The notes beneath the pieces were generated by a model, which saw nothing but the letters and a program-made list of their open reading frames with translations, was not told the DNA's origin and searched no databases. From positions 744,001 to 808,000 of the forward strand of contig NZ_JARNTX010000002.1 of the NCBI RefSeq assembly GCF_029433095.1: DNA of 64,000 bases. The letters are read 5' to 3'. Numbering within the stretch: position 1 is the first letter of the stretch; each line of letters starts with the position of its first letter. Source of the stretch: Hymenobacter sp. YC55 (GTDB lineage Bacteria; Bacteroidota; Bacteroidia; Cytophagales; Hymenobacteraceae). Below are positions 44,546-53,326 of this stretch, piece after piece. The position numbers and the translations under genes were made by a program.

Positions 44546-45304
44546 ATGGCTGATCTTAAACCCACCGTTGTTTTTTTGCATGGCTTCCTGGAAAGCAGCG
44601 AAATCTGGAACGACTTTCTGCGCGACTTTCCTGCCGAGTACCGAACCCTTTGCCCTGACCTGCCTGGCTACGGCCCCAATGCCACTCCACCCACCGACTA
44701 TTCGCTGGAAGCAGCGGCGGAGTACGTGCAACACTATTTGGCAGATAGAGAAGCGCACCGTGTGCTGTTGGTAGGGCACAGCATGGGTGGCTTTGTAGCT
44801 TTGGCCTTTGCCGAGAAGTACCCGGGGCAGGTGGCCGGACTGTGCTTGTTTCACTCGTCAGCCTCAGCCGAGAAAGAAGAAGACCACGAGCGGCACCAGC
44901 GCAACCGCGACTTTCTGGAGCAACACGGGGTGGTGGCGTACGCCGAAGAGTTTTTGAAGCCGCAGTTCTCGCCGAGCCACCGTGAATCAATGACCAACCA
45001 AGTAGCCCTGCTGCAGCACATAGCCGCTGCCGTACCTCTCGAAATAGCCTTAGGCAGCCTTGATGCCCTGTCACGGCGCCCTGAGCGGTATGATGTGCTG
45101 CGCAAGGCTACGTACCCCGTCCTCTTCATTGCTGGCAAAGACGACAAAGCGGTTCCCCTGGAGAAGACGCACGAAGAAAGCTTGCTGGCTGACCACAGCA
45201 CAGTAGTATGGCTGGCCAATGTGGGACACGTCGGATTTTTGGAGCGCCCCGCCGACACCCGGCGAGCTATAGAGGGCTTTGCGAAGCTGATCTTTCAGCT
45301 ATAG
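44546..45304 (+). CDS. Alpha/beta-fold hydrolase (second of a tandem pair)
   Basis: 252 residues, cytoplasmic. Same architecture as the preceding gene: VFLHGFLESSEIWNDFLRDFPAEYR, GHSMGGFVALAFAEKYPGQVAGLCLFHSSA, AGKDDKAVPLE and LANVGHVGFLE. The two align over their whole length, with long near-identical segments, so they arose by tandem duplication. The intervening terminator implies separate transcription or leaky read-through. No promoter box is visible in the 80-bp gap. The substrate is unknown. Confidence 0.85.
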   Translation: MADLKPTVVFLHGFLESSEIWNDFLRDFPAEYRTLCPDLPGYGPNATPPTDYSLEAAAEYVQHYLADREAHRVLLVGHSMGGFVALAFAEKYPGQVAGLCLFHSSASAEKEEDHERHQRNRDFLEQHGVVAYAEEFLKPQFSPSHRESMTNQVALLQHIAAAVPLEIALGSLDALSRRPERYDVLRKATYPVLFIAGKDDKAVPLEKTHEESLLADHSTVVWLANVGHVGFLERPADTRRAIEGFAKLIFQL

Positions 45305-45349
45305 CAATAAGATAAAACGTGCAACTTAAGATAGTTAACAGGGCGCACT

Positions 45350-46480
45350 CTACTTGATTCTGAACGTAAAAGGTATCACGGAGAATACCTTCACTGGCTT
45401 GCCTTTCAATTGGGCTGGCGTTAGGGCAGCTGGTTGGGCGAGGGCGGCATCCAAAACGGCTTGGTTCAGCTCCGAGCCAGCTGACCTGACCACTTGAGCT
45501 TGTTCGAGTGCGCCCGCTTCATTGACTACAAAGTACAGATAAACAGTGCCCTCCTGGCGGTTGCGCAAGGCCTGAGCCGGGTATTTCAAGGAACGCTGAA
45601 TTCTGGTTTGAATGTCATATTTGTCGGCCGGTGTGTTGAACGTTGGCATTTGGTCGGCGTAGGGATAAACCTTTTCTTTTGGAGCAGTTGATGGGGCAGG
45701 ATTGAAGATGAGCGGCAGTACAAACACGTCGCTTTCCACGGGCTCACCTTTCAGGGTGGCCGGAGTCCAAGCGGGCATGGCTTGTATCCACTGCGTTGCG
45801 GTTTTCTCTAGTACCAACTTTGCAGCATCGATAACTTCCCGTGGTGGCGGAGTCTGTTGCGGCTTGCGCATGAGGGGCCCTATGGGCTTCGCCTCTAGTA
45901 CCTTACCTTCTTTGCTGATCTTGAATTGAATGAACACCCGCGCATCCAGTGCCGCGGCCTGAGCAGCCTCCGGATACGGAATAGACTGCAAGTAGGCAAG
46001 CAATGCTTCCGGACCGCCCGGATATTTGGCATCTACATATGCCGTAGGATCTAAGGCCGGCTGCTGAATAGCAAAGCTGATGGGCACCGTCATGGCCACG
46101 GCCACCGGTTTGCCTTGCTGCTGCCCCGGCTGCCAGGTCGACATAGCCGTTACCACGCGTAAAGCTTCCTGGTCTAGCGCTGGATGAACAGACCTCACTA
46201 CCCGCGCCTGCTCTACTTGCCCTTGCGCATTAACCACAAAGGTGACGAACACCTTGCCGCTGGCACCCGCCTGAACCGCCTCAGCAGGATAATGGGTGTT
46301 GCGCCGCAAATACGCCACAATCGAATCGTTGCCGCCCCCATTGTACTTGGGCATTTGCTCTGCAAACGTGTAGACCTGCGTGGCAGGTGGCAAAGTGGTT
46401 TGAGCAAACAAGTGGGTAGCAATAACGAGCAGTAGCCCTGTCAGCGCACTGCAATAGCGGGCTTTCTTGGTGAGGTTCAT
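45350..46480 (-). CDS. Exported protein with three TonB C-terminal-like domains
   Basis: 376 residues. A signal peptide (ARYCSALTGLLLVIATHLFAQ) is followed by repeated TonB_C modules. The first has AYLRRNTHYPAEAVQAGASGKVFVTFVVNAQGQVEQARVVRSVHPALDQEALRVV. The second is more divergent (YPEAAQAAALDARVFIQFKISKEGKVLEAKPIG). The third has RIQRSLKYPAQALRNRQEGTVYLYFVVNEAGALEQAQVVRS. The proline-rich linker and uncleaved membrane anchor of a true TonB are missing, so energy transduction is doubtful. More likely a periplasmic protein using the TonB fold for binding. Single gene, with a weak promoter (TACCTTGA) upstream. Confidence 0.8.
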   Translation of the reverse strand: MNLTKKARYCSALTGLLLVIATHLFAQTTLPPATQVYTFAEQMPKYNGGGNDSIVAYLRRNTHYPAEAVQAGASGKVFVTFVVNAQGQVEQARVVRSVHPALDQEALRVVTAMSTWQPGQQQGKPVAVAMTVPISFAIQQPALDPTAYVDAKYPGGPEALLAYLQSIPYPEAAQAAALDARVFIQFKISKEGKVLEAKPIGPLMRKPQQTPPPREVIDAAKLVLEKTATQWIQAMPAWTPATLKGEPVESDVFVLPLIFNPAPSTAPKEKVYPYADQMPTFNTPADKYDIQTRIQRSLKYPAQALRNRQEGTVYLYFVVNEAGALEQAQVVRSAGSELNQAVLDAALAQPAALTPAQLKGKPVKVFSVIPFTFRIK

Positions 46481-46596
46481 TGGGGATATGAACGGGTGGG
46501 AAGTTGAATGGTCAAGGTAGGGCGTTTTCACCTAGTATGTTCCGGTTGTTGTGGGTCTGGGCCGGAGGTATAGAGCTGGTGAGAAGTACAAAGCAA

Positions 46597-46627
46597 AAAG
46601 CCTCCCAAACATAGTTTGAGAGGCTTT
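46597..46627 (-). terminator. Intrinsic terminator of asd
   Basis: AAAGCCTC-C-CAAAC / GTTTG-A-GAGGCTTT stem with a 3-base loop. The minus strand ends TTTTTGCTT. Confidence 0.85.
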
Positions 46628-46652
46628 GAGTAGCTATAAACAGCAGTTGAAA

Positions 46653-47666
46653 TTATACGGCAGCCGCAACTTCCTGAAGCAAACCCATCTTCATCATGGC
46701 CTCGGCAATTTGCACGGCATTTGTAGCGGCGCCCTTGCGCAGGTTGTCAGCTACCACCCACATGTTGAGGGTGCGCGGCTGCGTTTCGTCGCGGCGCAAA
46801 CGGCCGACGAGCACGGCGTCGCGGCCGTGGGCATCCTTGGGCATGGGGTAGCGGTTGTTGGCTACGTCGTCCACTACTTCCACGCCTTCGGTGTTGCGCA
46901 GGATGCGGTACACGTCTTCCAACTCAAACTCTTGCTCGAACTCCACGTTCACGGATTCGGAGTGGCCGCCCATCACCGGGATGCGCACGGTGGTAGCCGT
47001 TACGCGGATGTTGTCGTCGCCCATGATTTTCTTGGTCTCCTTCACCATCTTCATTTCCTCTTTGGTGTAGCCATTGTCCTCGAACACGTCGATGTGAGGC
47101 AGCACGTTCAAGTCGATGGGGTGGGGGTAGGCGGGGTTGCTGGCGGCTTGGCCAGCGCGCTCTTGCATGAGCTGGTCCACAGCTTTTTTGCCGGTGCCCG
47201 TTACGCTCTGATAGGTGCTCACTACAATGCGCTGCACTTTGTAGGCCTCGTGTAACTTATTGAGGGCTACCACCATCTGAATGGTCGAGCAGTTGGGGTT
47301 GGCAATAATCTTGTCGTCGGCCGTTATTTCCTTGGCGTTGATTTCGGGCACTACCAATTTCTTGGTAGGGTCCATGCGCCAGGCCGAGGAGTTGTCGATA
47401 ACGACGGTGCCGACTTCAGCGAAACGCGGAGCCTGCTCTTTCGATACCGAACCACCAGCCGAGAAAATGGCTACCGCCGGACGGGCCGCAATAGCGTCGT
47501 CCATGCTTACCACTTTGTACTTTTTGCCTTGGTACTCGATTTCCTGACCCACCGATTTTTCGGAGGCAACGGGCAGGAGTTCTGTGACCGGGAAGTTACG
47601 TTCGGCCAACACTTTGAGCATCTCACCACCGACCAAACCGGTGGCACCTACTACGGCTACTTTCAT
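46653..47666 (-). CDS. asd: Aspartate-semialdehyde dehydrogenase
   Basis: 337 residues. NADPH-dependent reduction of aspartyl phosphate to aspartate semialdehyde, feeding lysine/diaminopimelate, threonine and methionine. The N-terminal Rossmann motif VGATGLVGGEML, the SAGGSVSKEQAPRFAEVGTVVIDNSSAWRMD segment, the catalytic cysteine in NPNCSTIQMVVAL and the histidine region RIPVMGGHSESVNVEFE are canonical. Start at MKVAVVGATG. The 29-codon extension lies across a near-consensus -7 box (TACCTTTA). It supplies hom, 17 kb away, but is not linked to that operon. Confidence 0.97.
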   Translation of the reverse strand: MKVAVVGATGLVGGEMLKVLAERNFPVTELLPVASEKSVGQEIEYQGKKYKVVSMDDAIAARPAVAIFSAGGSVSKEQAPRFAEVGTVVIDNSSAWRMDPTKKLVVPEINAKEITADDKIIANPNCSTIQMVVALNKLHEAYKVQRIVVSTYQSVTGTGKKAVDQLMQERAGQAASNPAYPHPIDLNVLPHIDVFEDNGYTKEEMKMVKETKKIMGDDNIRVTATTVRIPVMGGHSESVNVEFEQEFELEDVYRILRNTEGVEVVDDVANNRYPMPKDAHGRDAVLVGRLRRDETQPRTLNMWVVADNLRKGAATNAVQIAEAMMKMGLLQEVAAAV

Positions 47667-47835
47667 GGTTGTTAAGGTTTGGATTCCGTAAAGGTAAGGC
47701 CAGTTATTTCTTTTATCTTTCTGGCCGTGCTTTATAGGGAAAAAGTGCAGCAAGTCCCGGGTTTGTTCAATAAATTAGAAGGCTATTTGCTGCAACTATT
47801 TCCGGCCTGCTTGGCGTGCAATTATATCTGTATTC

Positions 47836-50442
47836 GTGAAAAAACTATTACTCGTATTGCTACTGGCGCCACTGACGGCGGCGGCTCAGCTACTCGATAC
47901 TTTTGCCGACGGCAACTTAACACAAAACCCCGCTTGGACAGGTGATGCAGCTAGTTTCCAAGTAGTAAACCAGCAGCTCCAAAGCAACGGCCCCGCTGTC
48001 ACCGGCACCAGTTTGCAACTCATAACGCCCGTGCAGGTGGCTGGTGCCACCACGTGGGAGTTCTGGGCGAACCTGCGACTGGCTACCAGCAGCGGCAACT
48101 ATGCCGATGTATGGCTGCTTTCCGAACAAGCCGACTTGAAAGCCACCGGCAACCGCGGCTACTTCGTGCGCCTCGGCGGCACCACCGACGAAGTATCCCT
48201 GTTTCGCAAAGATGCCACCGGAAGCCCGGTTAACGTGATAAATGGCGCAGACGCTACGCTCAACTCCGCAACCAACAACTTGGTGCGCGTTCGGGTAACC
48301 CGTTCGGCGCAAGATGTTTGGACCCTGGAACGAGACTTGACAGGTGGTACTGCTTACGTGAAAGAAGGCACTGCCACAGATGCCACGCTACGGCACGGGG
48401 CTTATGTGGGAGTAGCTCTGACGTATTCATCAGCCAACAGTCGGGCCTTCTACTTCGATGATTTTCGGGTGTCGGATACGGCACCACCCGCACCAATTTC
48501 CGTGGCCGTGGTAGCCGCTCGGCAGCTTAATGTAGCTTTCAACGAACCGGTGGCAGCTATGCAAGCAGCCGCCAATTACCGCTTGGCTGCTACCGGGGCA
48601 CCCGCCGTACTCACCGCGCAGCGCGATGCTGCTGATGCCGCCTTGGTGTACTTGACGATGGCCGCCGACTTAGCGCCCGGCGCCAACGCCTTAGAGGTCC
48701 GCAACGTTGCCGACTTGTATGGCAACACTGCCGCTGGGCCCCTTACCGTTAGCTTCCGGAGCAATGGGTTTGCGGTAGCACCAAGCCTGAATCAGGTGCT
48801 TATTACCGAAATATTTGCCGACGAAACTCCAGTCGTTGGGTTGCCCGCGTCAGAGTACCTAGAAATTCATAACCCTTCGGCTACTGCAGTAATAGATTTG
48901 GCTGGCGTTCGACTGCTTAAGTCAAGCAGTACTACCAGCACAGCAGTATTTCCGAGCGGCGCGGTCCTGCTGCCCGGTGAATATGCTGTAGTATGCAGCA
49001 GTACGCGCGCTACGCATTTCACTGCTTTCGGAAAAGTATTTGGCCTAACCAACTTCCCTAGCCTAACCAACGCTGGCGACGAGCTTTTACTACGCGGCCG
49101 CAACGGTCAGACGCTGTTTGAAATCAACTATTCCGATACCTGGTACAAGGACAGCCGCAAGAAAGACGGGGGGTGGAGCCTAGAAATGGTAGATGCCAGC
49201 AACCCTTGCGCCGCTATCGAAAACTGGACAGCCAGCACCGATGCCAGCGGTGGCACGCCAGGCCGGGCTAACGCTGTGCGCGCCGCCAATGCCGACCGCA
49301 CGGCACCTGTCTTGCTGCGTGCCCTGGCCTTAAACTCAACTACAGTTCGGTTGCTCTTTGGAGAAAAGCTAGACAGTACCACCGCTGCTAACCCCGCGCT
49401 GTATACGCTTGCGCCCGCTATGGCTATTACGCGAGTAGCGCCCGTAGCCCCCGATTTTCGGGCCGTGGACCTACTAGTAGGTGCTTCCCTACAGCCCAAT
49501 CAGCCCTTATCCATAACTGTACAGCGCGCCACCGACTGCGTAGGTAATGCGGCCGGTCCGGCCACGTCGGCCACCTTTGCACTGCCCGCAGCTGTAGCCG
49601 CTGGTGATGTAGTGATAAATGAAATCCTATTCAACCCGCGCACTAATGCGGTAGACTTCGTGGAGCTTTTCAACCGCTCGGCCAAGTACCTCGATGTGCA
49701 AGGCTGGCAGTTAGGCCTCGAAAAAGCAGATGGCACTATCGATCAGGAGCCCGTGAGCGGCAGTGCCTACGTGCTGGCACCCGGTCAGTTCCTGCTACTC
49801 ACCACGCGCCCCGACGTCGTCCAGAGCCAGTACCCAACCAGTGCCGAGCCGGCCGCCTTTCTACAAATGGCTGGCTTCCCGACGTACCCCGATGATGCGG
49901 GTATTGTGGTGGTTCGGGATGCTCAAAACCATATCCTGGACCGCTACGCCTATAGCACCGAGCAGCACCTCAAGCTTCTGGACGATGTAAACGGTGTATC
50001 GTTGGAGCGCATTCGGGCGGATGCCCCGAGCGTAGCAAGCAATTTTCACTCGGCGGCTAGTGCTGTAGGCTACGCCACGCCCGGCCGCCGCAACTCCCAA
50101 CTGCAAGCCGACCCGAGCGGAGGGCAGCAATTCAGTTTAGCGCCCGAAGTATTCACGCCCGACGAAGACGGCCAGCAGGACTTTACCACTCTCAACTACA
50201 CCCTCGACAGCCCCGGCTACGCCGCCAGCGTGACCATCTACGATGCCCAAGGCCGTTTAACGCGCCGTTTGGTGCGTAATGAAACCCTGGCAACCACTGG
50301 CTTTTTCCAGTGGGATGGACTCAATGACCGAGGCCAGAAAGCGGCAATTGGCTACTATGTATTGCAGATTGAGTTGCTGAAACCGAACAGTGGCGAAAAG
50401 CGGGACTACCGGAAAACGGTAGTGCTAGGGGCGCGCTTCTAA
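47836..50442 (+). CDS. Secreted lamin-tail-domain protein with T9SS-type C-terminus
   Basis: 868 residues from GTG 47836 (MKKLLLVLLLAPLTAAAQL, signal peptide). N-terminal concanavalin-like region (LLDTFADGNLTQNPAWTGDAASF), then Ig-like SbsA-type domains alternating with lamin-tail domains (QVLITEIFADETPVVGLPASEYLEIHNPS near 315; GDVVINEILFNPRTNAVDFVELFNRSAKYLDVQGW near 595). The C-terminus has a CHU/FlgD-like domain (PEVFTPDEDGQQDFTTLNYTL..GFFQWDGLNDRGQKAAIGYYVLQIEL) typical of type IX secretion cargo. Lamin-tail proteins in Bacteroidota are often surface nucleases or adhesins. No nuclease motif is seen here. Confidence 0.85.
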   Translation: MKKLLLVLLLAPLTAAAQLLDTFADGNLTQNPAWTGDAASFQVVNQQLQSNGPAVTGTSLQLITPVQVAGATTWEFWANLRLATSSGNYADVWLLSEQADLKATGNRGYFVRLGGTTDEVSLFRKDATGSPVNVINGADATLNSATNNLVRVRVTRSAQDVWTLERDLTGGTAYVKEGTATDATLRHGAYVGVALTYSSANSRAFYFDDFRVSDTAPPAPISVAVVAARQLNVAFNEPVAAMQAAANYRLAATGAPAVLTAQRDAADAALVYLTMAADLAPGANALEVRNVADLYGNTAAGPLTVSFRSNGFAVAPSLNQVLITEIFADETPVVGLPASEYLEIHNPSATAVIDLAGVRLLKSSSTTSTAVFPSGAVLLPGEYAVVCSSTRATHFTAFGKVFGLTNFPSLTNAGDELLLRGRNGQTLFEINYSDTWYKDSRKKDGGWSLEMVDASNPCAAIENWTASTDASGGTPGRANAVRAANADRTAPVLLRALALNSTTVRLLFGEKLDSTTAANPALYTLAPAMAITRVAPVAPDFRAVDLLVGASLQPNQPLSITVQRATDCVGNAAGPATSATFALPAAVAAGDVVINEILFNPRTNAVDFVELFNRSAKYLDVQGWQLGLEKADGTIDQEPVSGSAYVLAPGQFLLLTTRPDVVQSQYPTSAEPAAFLQMAGFPTYPDDAGIVVVRDAQNHILDRYAYSTEQHLKLLDDVNGVSLERIRADAPSVASNFHSAASAVGYATPGRRNSQLQADPSGGQQFSLAPEVFTPDEDGQQDFTTLNYTLDSPGYAASVTIYDAQGRLTRRLVRNETLATTGFFQWDGLNDRGQKAAIGYYVLQIELLKPNSGEKRDYRKTVVLGARF

Positions 50443-50468
50443 ACGGCGGAAGAGGTTGGCGTAAAACC

Positions 50469-50509
50469 AGCGGCGTAGCACGAAGCTCAGGGCCTCATGC
50501 TACGCCGCT
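50469..50509. terminator. Hairpin between convergent genes at 50.5 kb
   Basis: 12-bp stem AGCGGCGTAGCA (50469-50480) with TGCTACGCCGCT (50498-50509), followed by AGTTTTA on plus. The loop start CGAAGCTC resembles part of the REPIN-like element at 23.1 kb. Confidence 0.7.
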
Positions 50510-50524
50510 AGTTTTATTGCCGCC

Positions 50525-51304
50525 TTAAACGCTGTAGCCGAACTGCCGGATGCTGGGCTTCCAGAATTCCGGGTGGAACTGAATCCAGCCGTGGACACCG
50601 AAGGGAAGACTGCTGAGGTTTTGGTTGCTGAATGGCAGATCTTGCTCTTCCCACTCCACATACTCGGCCCCGAACTTCTGGGCCAGTTCCTTAGCCGGCA
50701 CCTTGAACTTGGAAAGCTTAGGGAAGTGCTGCATAACGAAAAGATCTTCCAGCAACTGCTTCTTACGCTTCCTCCTGATCCAGTTGTAAAGCTTGATATA
50801 GAACTTATACTTCGAGGTGATGCGGTAGAAAGTGTCGATTTTCTTGAGGGCAAAACCGCCGTTGCCGAAGTACTCTGGGGCCCCAAACCCGATGGCCTTC
50901 CGGAAAGGCTGATCCACAATGGCCGTCCATTGAGGATGGAAAATAACCGCACTCAGGAAGTCGTAGCCCATGCGACACCACTTCTCTAACTCATCCCGGA
51001 ATACAAAGGAGTCCATGTGGTGCACCAGCATGTACTCGTACTTAGCGAAGCGCTGGTAATACTCGGGGCTGAGCAATAGCTCACCGTACGCTTCGTGGCC
51101 TTTCCAATTGAACCTTTCAAAATGAACGTCGGCTTTGCCTCGGCAGAAGTCTTCGTACCACGTCGTATCAAGGTCGGTAGGTACCATGAACGTGATAGGA
51201 TGCTTGTGCAGAACAGCCAGAATCTGCGTAAGTGAAACCTTCTCTAATTCAGTTGGTTCCGTCAGATAAGCCGGTATTACAACAGTCACAAGTTGTCTGT
51301 TCAT
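50525..51304 (-). CDS. DUF5672 family protein (glycosyltransferase-like)
   Basis: 259 residues, no signal peptide. VVIPAYLTEPTELEKVSLTQIL resembles the start of GT-A folds. LVHHMDSFVFRDELEKWCRMGYDFLSAVIFHP carries a possible metal-binding D-x-D-like site, and FGNGGFALKKIDTFYRI is the conserved acceptor-side motif of DUF5672. Family members sit in capsule or LPS loci and are thought to be glycosyltransferases. No other sugar genes are adjacent here. Starts at ATG 51304 with an AT-rich upstream region. Confidence 0.85.
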   Translation of the reverse strand: MNRQLVTVVIPAYLTEPTELEKVSLTQILAVLHKHPITFMVPTDLDTTWYEDFCRGKADVHFERFNWKGHEAYGELLLSPEYYQRFAKYEYMLVHHMDSFVFRDELEKWCRMGYDFLSAVIFHPQWTAIVDQPFRKAIGFGAPEYFGNGGFALKKIDTFYRITSKYKFYIKLYNWIRRKRKKQLLEDLFVMQHFPKLSKFKVPAKELAQKFGAEYVEWEEQDLPFSNQNLSSLPFGVHGWIQFHPEFWKPSIRQFGYSV

Positions 51305-51662
51305 ATAAGAAATCCTGGATTGATTTGTAAAAATGCACTATAAATCTATTTATAGCAACATCCTTTAATTCAATTTTAATGTGGTGCCCTGTTTATGTTC
51401 CAGTCAAAGAGTGAATGATAATCACTGCCGAGGCATGTAGCAGTATGCATTATAGGACTGACCTAAGACGTAATGCAGCGAAAAGTGTTCAGCTTTTCCA
51501 GGTAAAAATTTGCTGCTGCTAAGGGAGTCAAATAGAGGCAACGGGGCAACAACGTCGTTGTTAAGTATTTTGCAGCTTTCATCGTTTAGCATGGTTGCAC
51601 TTGCGAGTCTGCGGAGTAGGCTACTCCATTAAACTCCCACCTGTTGCAGGCGTCCAAGCGCC
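51305..51662. other. 358-bp divergent intergenic region
   Basis: AT-rich region between the DUF5672 gene (minus) and DUF1800 gene (plus). It contains a partial -7 match (TATTTTG near 51567), but I find no complete promoter, terminator or small gene. Confidence 0.5.
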
Positions 51663-53228
51663 ATGACGACGCAACAGCAACTTCAGCATTTGTATTGGCG
51701 CGCTGGTTTTGGGCCGCGGCCCGAAGACGTGGCCAGCGGCTTGAGTCCGCGCAAAGCGTTGCGTCAGCTGCTGCGCGACTCCGAGCAAGTGGAGTTGCTC
51801 GATAGCCCTGAAATGCACTACCGAGAGCCTTTCACTTCGTTCATGACCGTGTCGCCGGGCGCGGGTACTCCCCAAACTACCATGGTGACGACGCCCGATC
51901 AGACAGCGAAAAGTTCGGGTACGGAGCAGCCAGCTCCCGTGGCGGCATTAGCGGATAGGTCGGCGGTGCGGCGCGGCAAGAATCAACCGCCCCTGCTGCG
52001 CAGGCAGGACATGACGGCTCAGCAGCGCAAAATGCAGAACGATGGCATCCGGCAGTCGTTTTACGCTATGAACACGGGTTGGATAAACCAGATGGCTACT
52101 TCGGCGGCGCAGCTGCGGGAGAAGATGACTTTCTTTTGGCACGGCCACTTTGCGTGCCGCGTGCGCCGACCCGATGCGGCGCTGCACCTCAACAACACCA
52201 TCCGGCAGTTGGCGCTTGGCAAGTTCGGTGATTTGCTGCTGGCCGTGAGCAAGGAACCCGCCATGCTGCAATTCCTTAACAACCAGCAAAACCGCAAACA
52301 GCGCCCCAACGAAAACTTCGCCCGCGAAGTGATGGAGCTGTTTACCATGGGCCGCGGCAACTACACCGAAACGGACGTGAAGGAAGCGGCCCGCGCCTTT
52401 ACCGGGTGGGGATATAATGCCCGCGGCGAATTTGTGTTTCGGGAAAATCAGCACGACGAAGGCGCTAAAACTTTTCTTGGGCGCACCGGCAACTTCAACG
52501 GCGAACAAGTGCTGAGCATCATACTGGAGCAGTCCCGCACCGCCGAGTTCATTGCCACCAAGATGTACCGCTTCTTCGTGAACGACACGCCCAACCTAGC
52601 CCACATTCAGCCGCTGGCGCAGGCGTTTTTCAAGAGCAACTACGACATCAGCGCTTTGGTGGAGCAGATGTTTTCGGCCGATTGGTTTTTCGCGGCAGCT
52701 AACGTTGGTACACGCATCAAGTCACCTATTGAATTGCTGGCTGGTATCAAGCGGACGATGGGGTTGCAACTAGTAGATAGCAAGCCGCTTGTTGTATTTC
52801 AAAAGGCTTTGGGCCAGACCTTGTTTGAGCCGCCGAATGTGGCAGGTTGGGCGGGTGGCCGCAACTGGATAGATTCGTCGTCGTTGCTGTACCGGCTGCA
52901 ACTGCCCTCGGTGCTGCTCCGCAATGCCGAGTTTAATGTGGCGCTGAAAGAAGACGAAAACGACATTGCGCCGCAGGTTTCCAAGCTAGACCGCACGTTT
53001 CGGCAACAAGTGAAAGCCACCGTGCAGCTAGCCCCGGTGCAAGCCCTGCTAGCCAAGACAACTCCCGCTCAGCATGCCGCCAAGCTTAGCGAGTTTATGC
53101 TGCAAGCGCCCATCCGCCCCGATAATCTAGTCCTGATTCAGAAAGCGGCTGATACTGCGCCCGCCGAAGGACGCTTGCGGGCTATGATTACCAGCCTGCT
53201 GAGTTTGCCTGAGTATCAGTTGATGTAA
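51663..53228 (+). CDS. DUF1800 domain-containing protein
   Basis: 521 residues. The N-terminal helical LYWRAGFGPRPEDV is followed by the DUF1800 core: MATSAAQLREKMTFFWHGHFAC, LRQLALGKFGDLLLAVSKEPAMLQFLNNQQNRKQRPNENFAREVMELFTMG, YTETDVKEAARAFTGWGY and FEPPNVAGWAGGRNWIDSSSLLYRL. Function unknown. In many bacteria this gene is paired with a DUF1501 gene, as here. No obvious signal peptide. A 77-bp inverted repeat element lies between it and the DUF1501 gene. Confidence 0.93.
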   Translation: MTTQQQLQHLYWRAGFGPRPEDVASGLSPRKALRQLLRDSEQVELLDSPEMHYREPFTSFMTVSPGAGTPQTTMVTTPDQTAKSSGTEQPAPVAALADRSAVRRGKNQPPLLRRQDMTAQQRKMQNDGIRQSFYAMNTGWINQMATSAAQLREKMTFFWHGHFACRVRRPDAALHLNNTIRQLALGKFGDLLLAVSKEPAMLQFLNNQQNRKQRPNENFAREVMELFTMGRGNYTETDVKEAARAFTGWGYNARGEFVFRENQHDEGAKTFLGRTGNFNGEQVLSIILEQSRTAEFIATKMYRFFVNDTPNLAHIQPLAQAFFKSNYDISALVEQMFSADWFFAAANVGTRIKSPIELLAGIKRTMGLQLVDSKPLVVFQKALGQTLFEPPNVAGWAGGRNWIDSSSLLYRLQLPSVLLRNAEFNVALKEDENDIAPQVSKLDRTFRQQVKATVQLAPVQALLAKTTPAQHAAKLSEFMLQAPIRPDNLVLIQKAADTAPAEGRLRAMITSLLSLPEYQLM

Positions 53229-53235
53229 ACCAACG

Positions 53236-53312
53236 TGTCATCCCGACGCAGAAGGAATCTGAATAAAACAGTTGAACCAGCTAATTCAGCTTCCTCCTGC
53301 GTCGGAATGACA
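53236..53312. repeat. 77-bp inverted-repeat element, copy B
   Basis: Arms starting TGTCATCCCGACGCAG (53236-53264) and ending CTGCGTCGGAATGACA (53284-53312) pair over 29 bp with three mismatches. Matches copy A at 31018-31095. Ends 14 bp before the DUF1501 start codon. Confidence 0.82.
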
Positions 53313-53326
53313 AGACAAACTACTTT

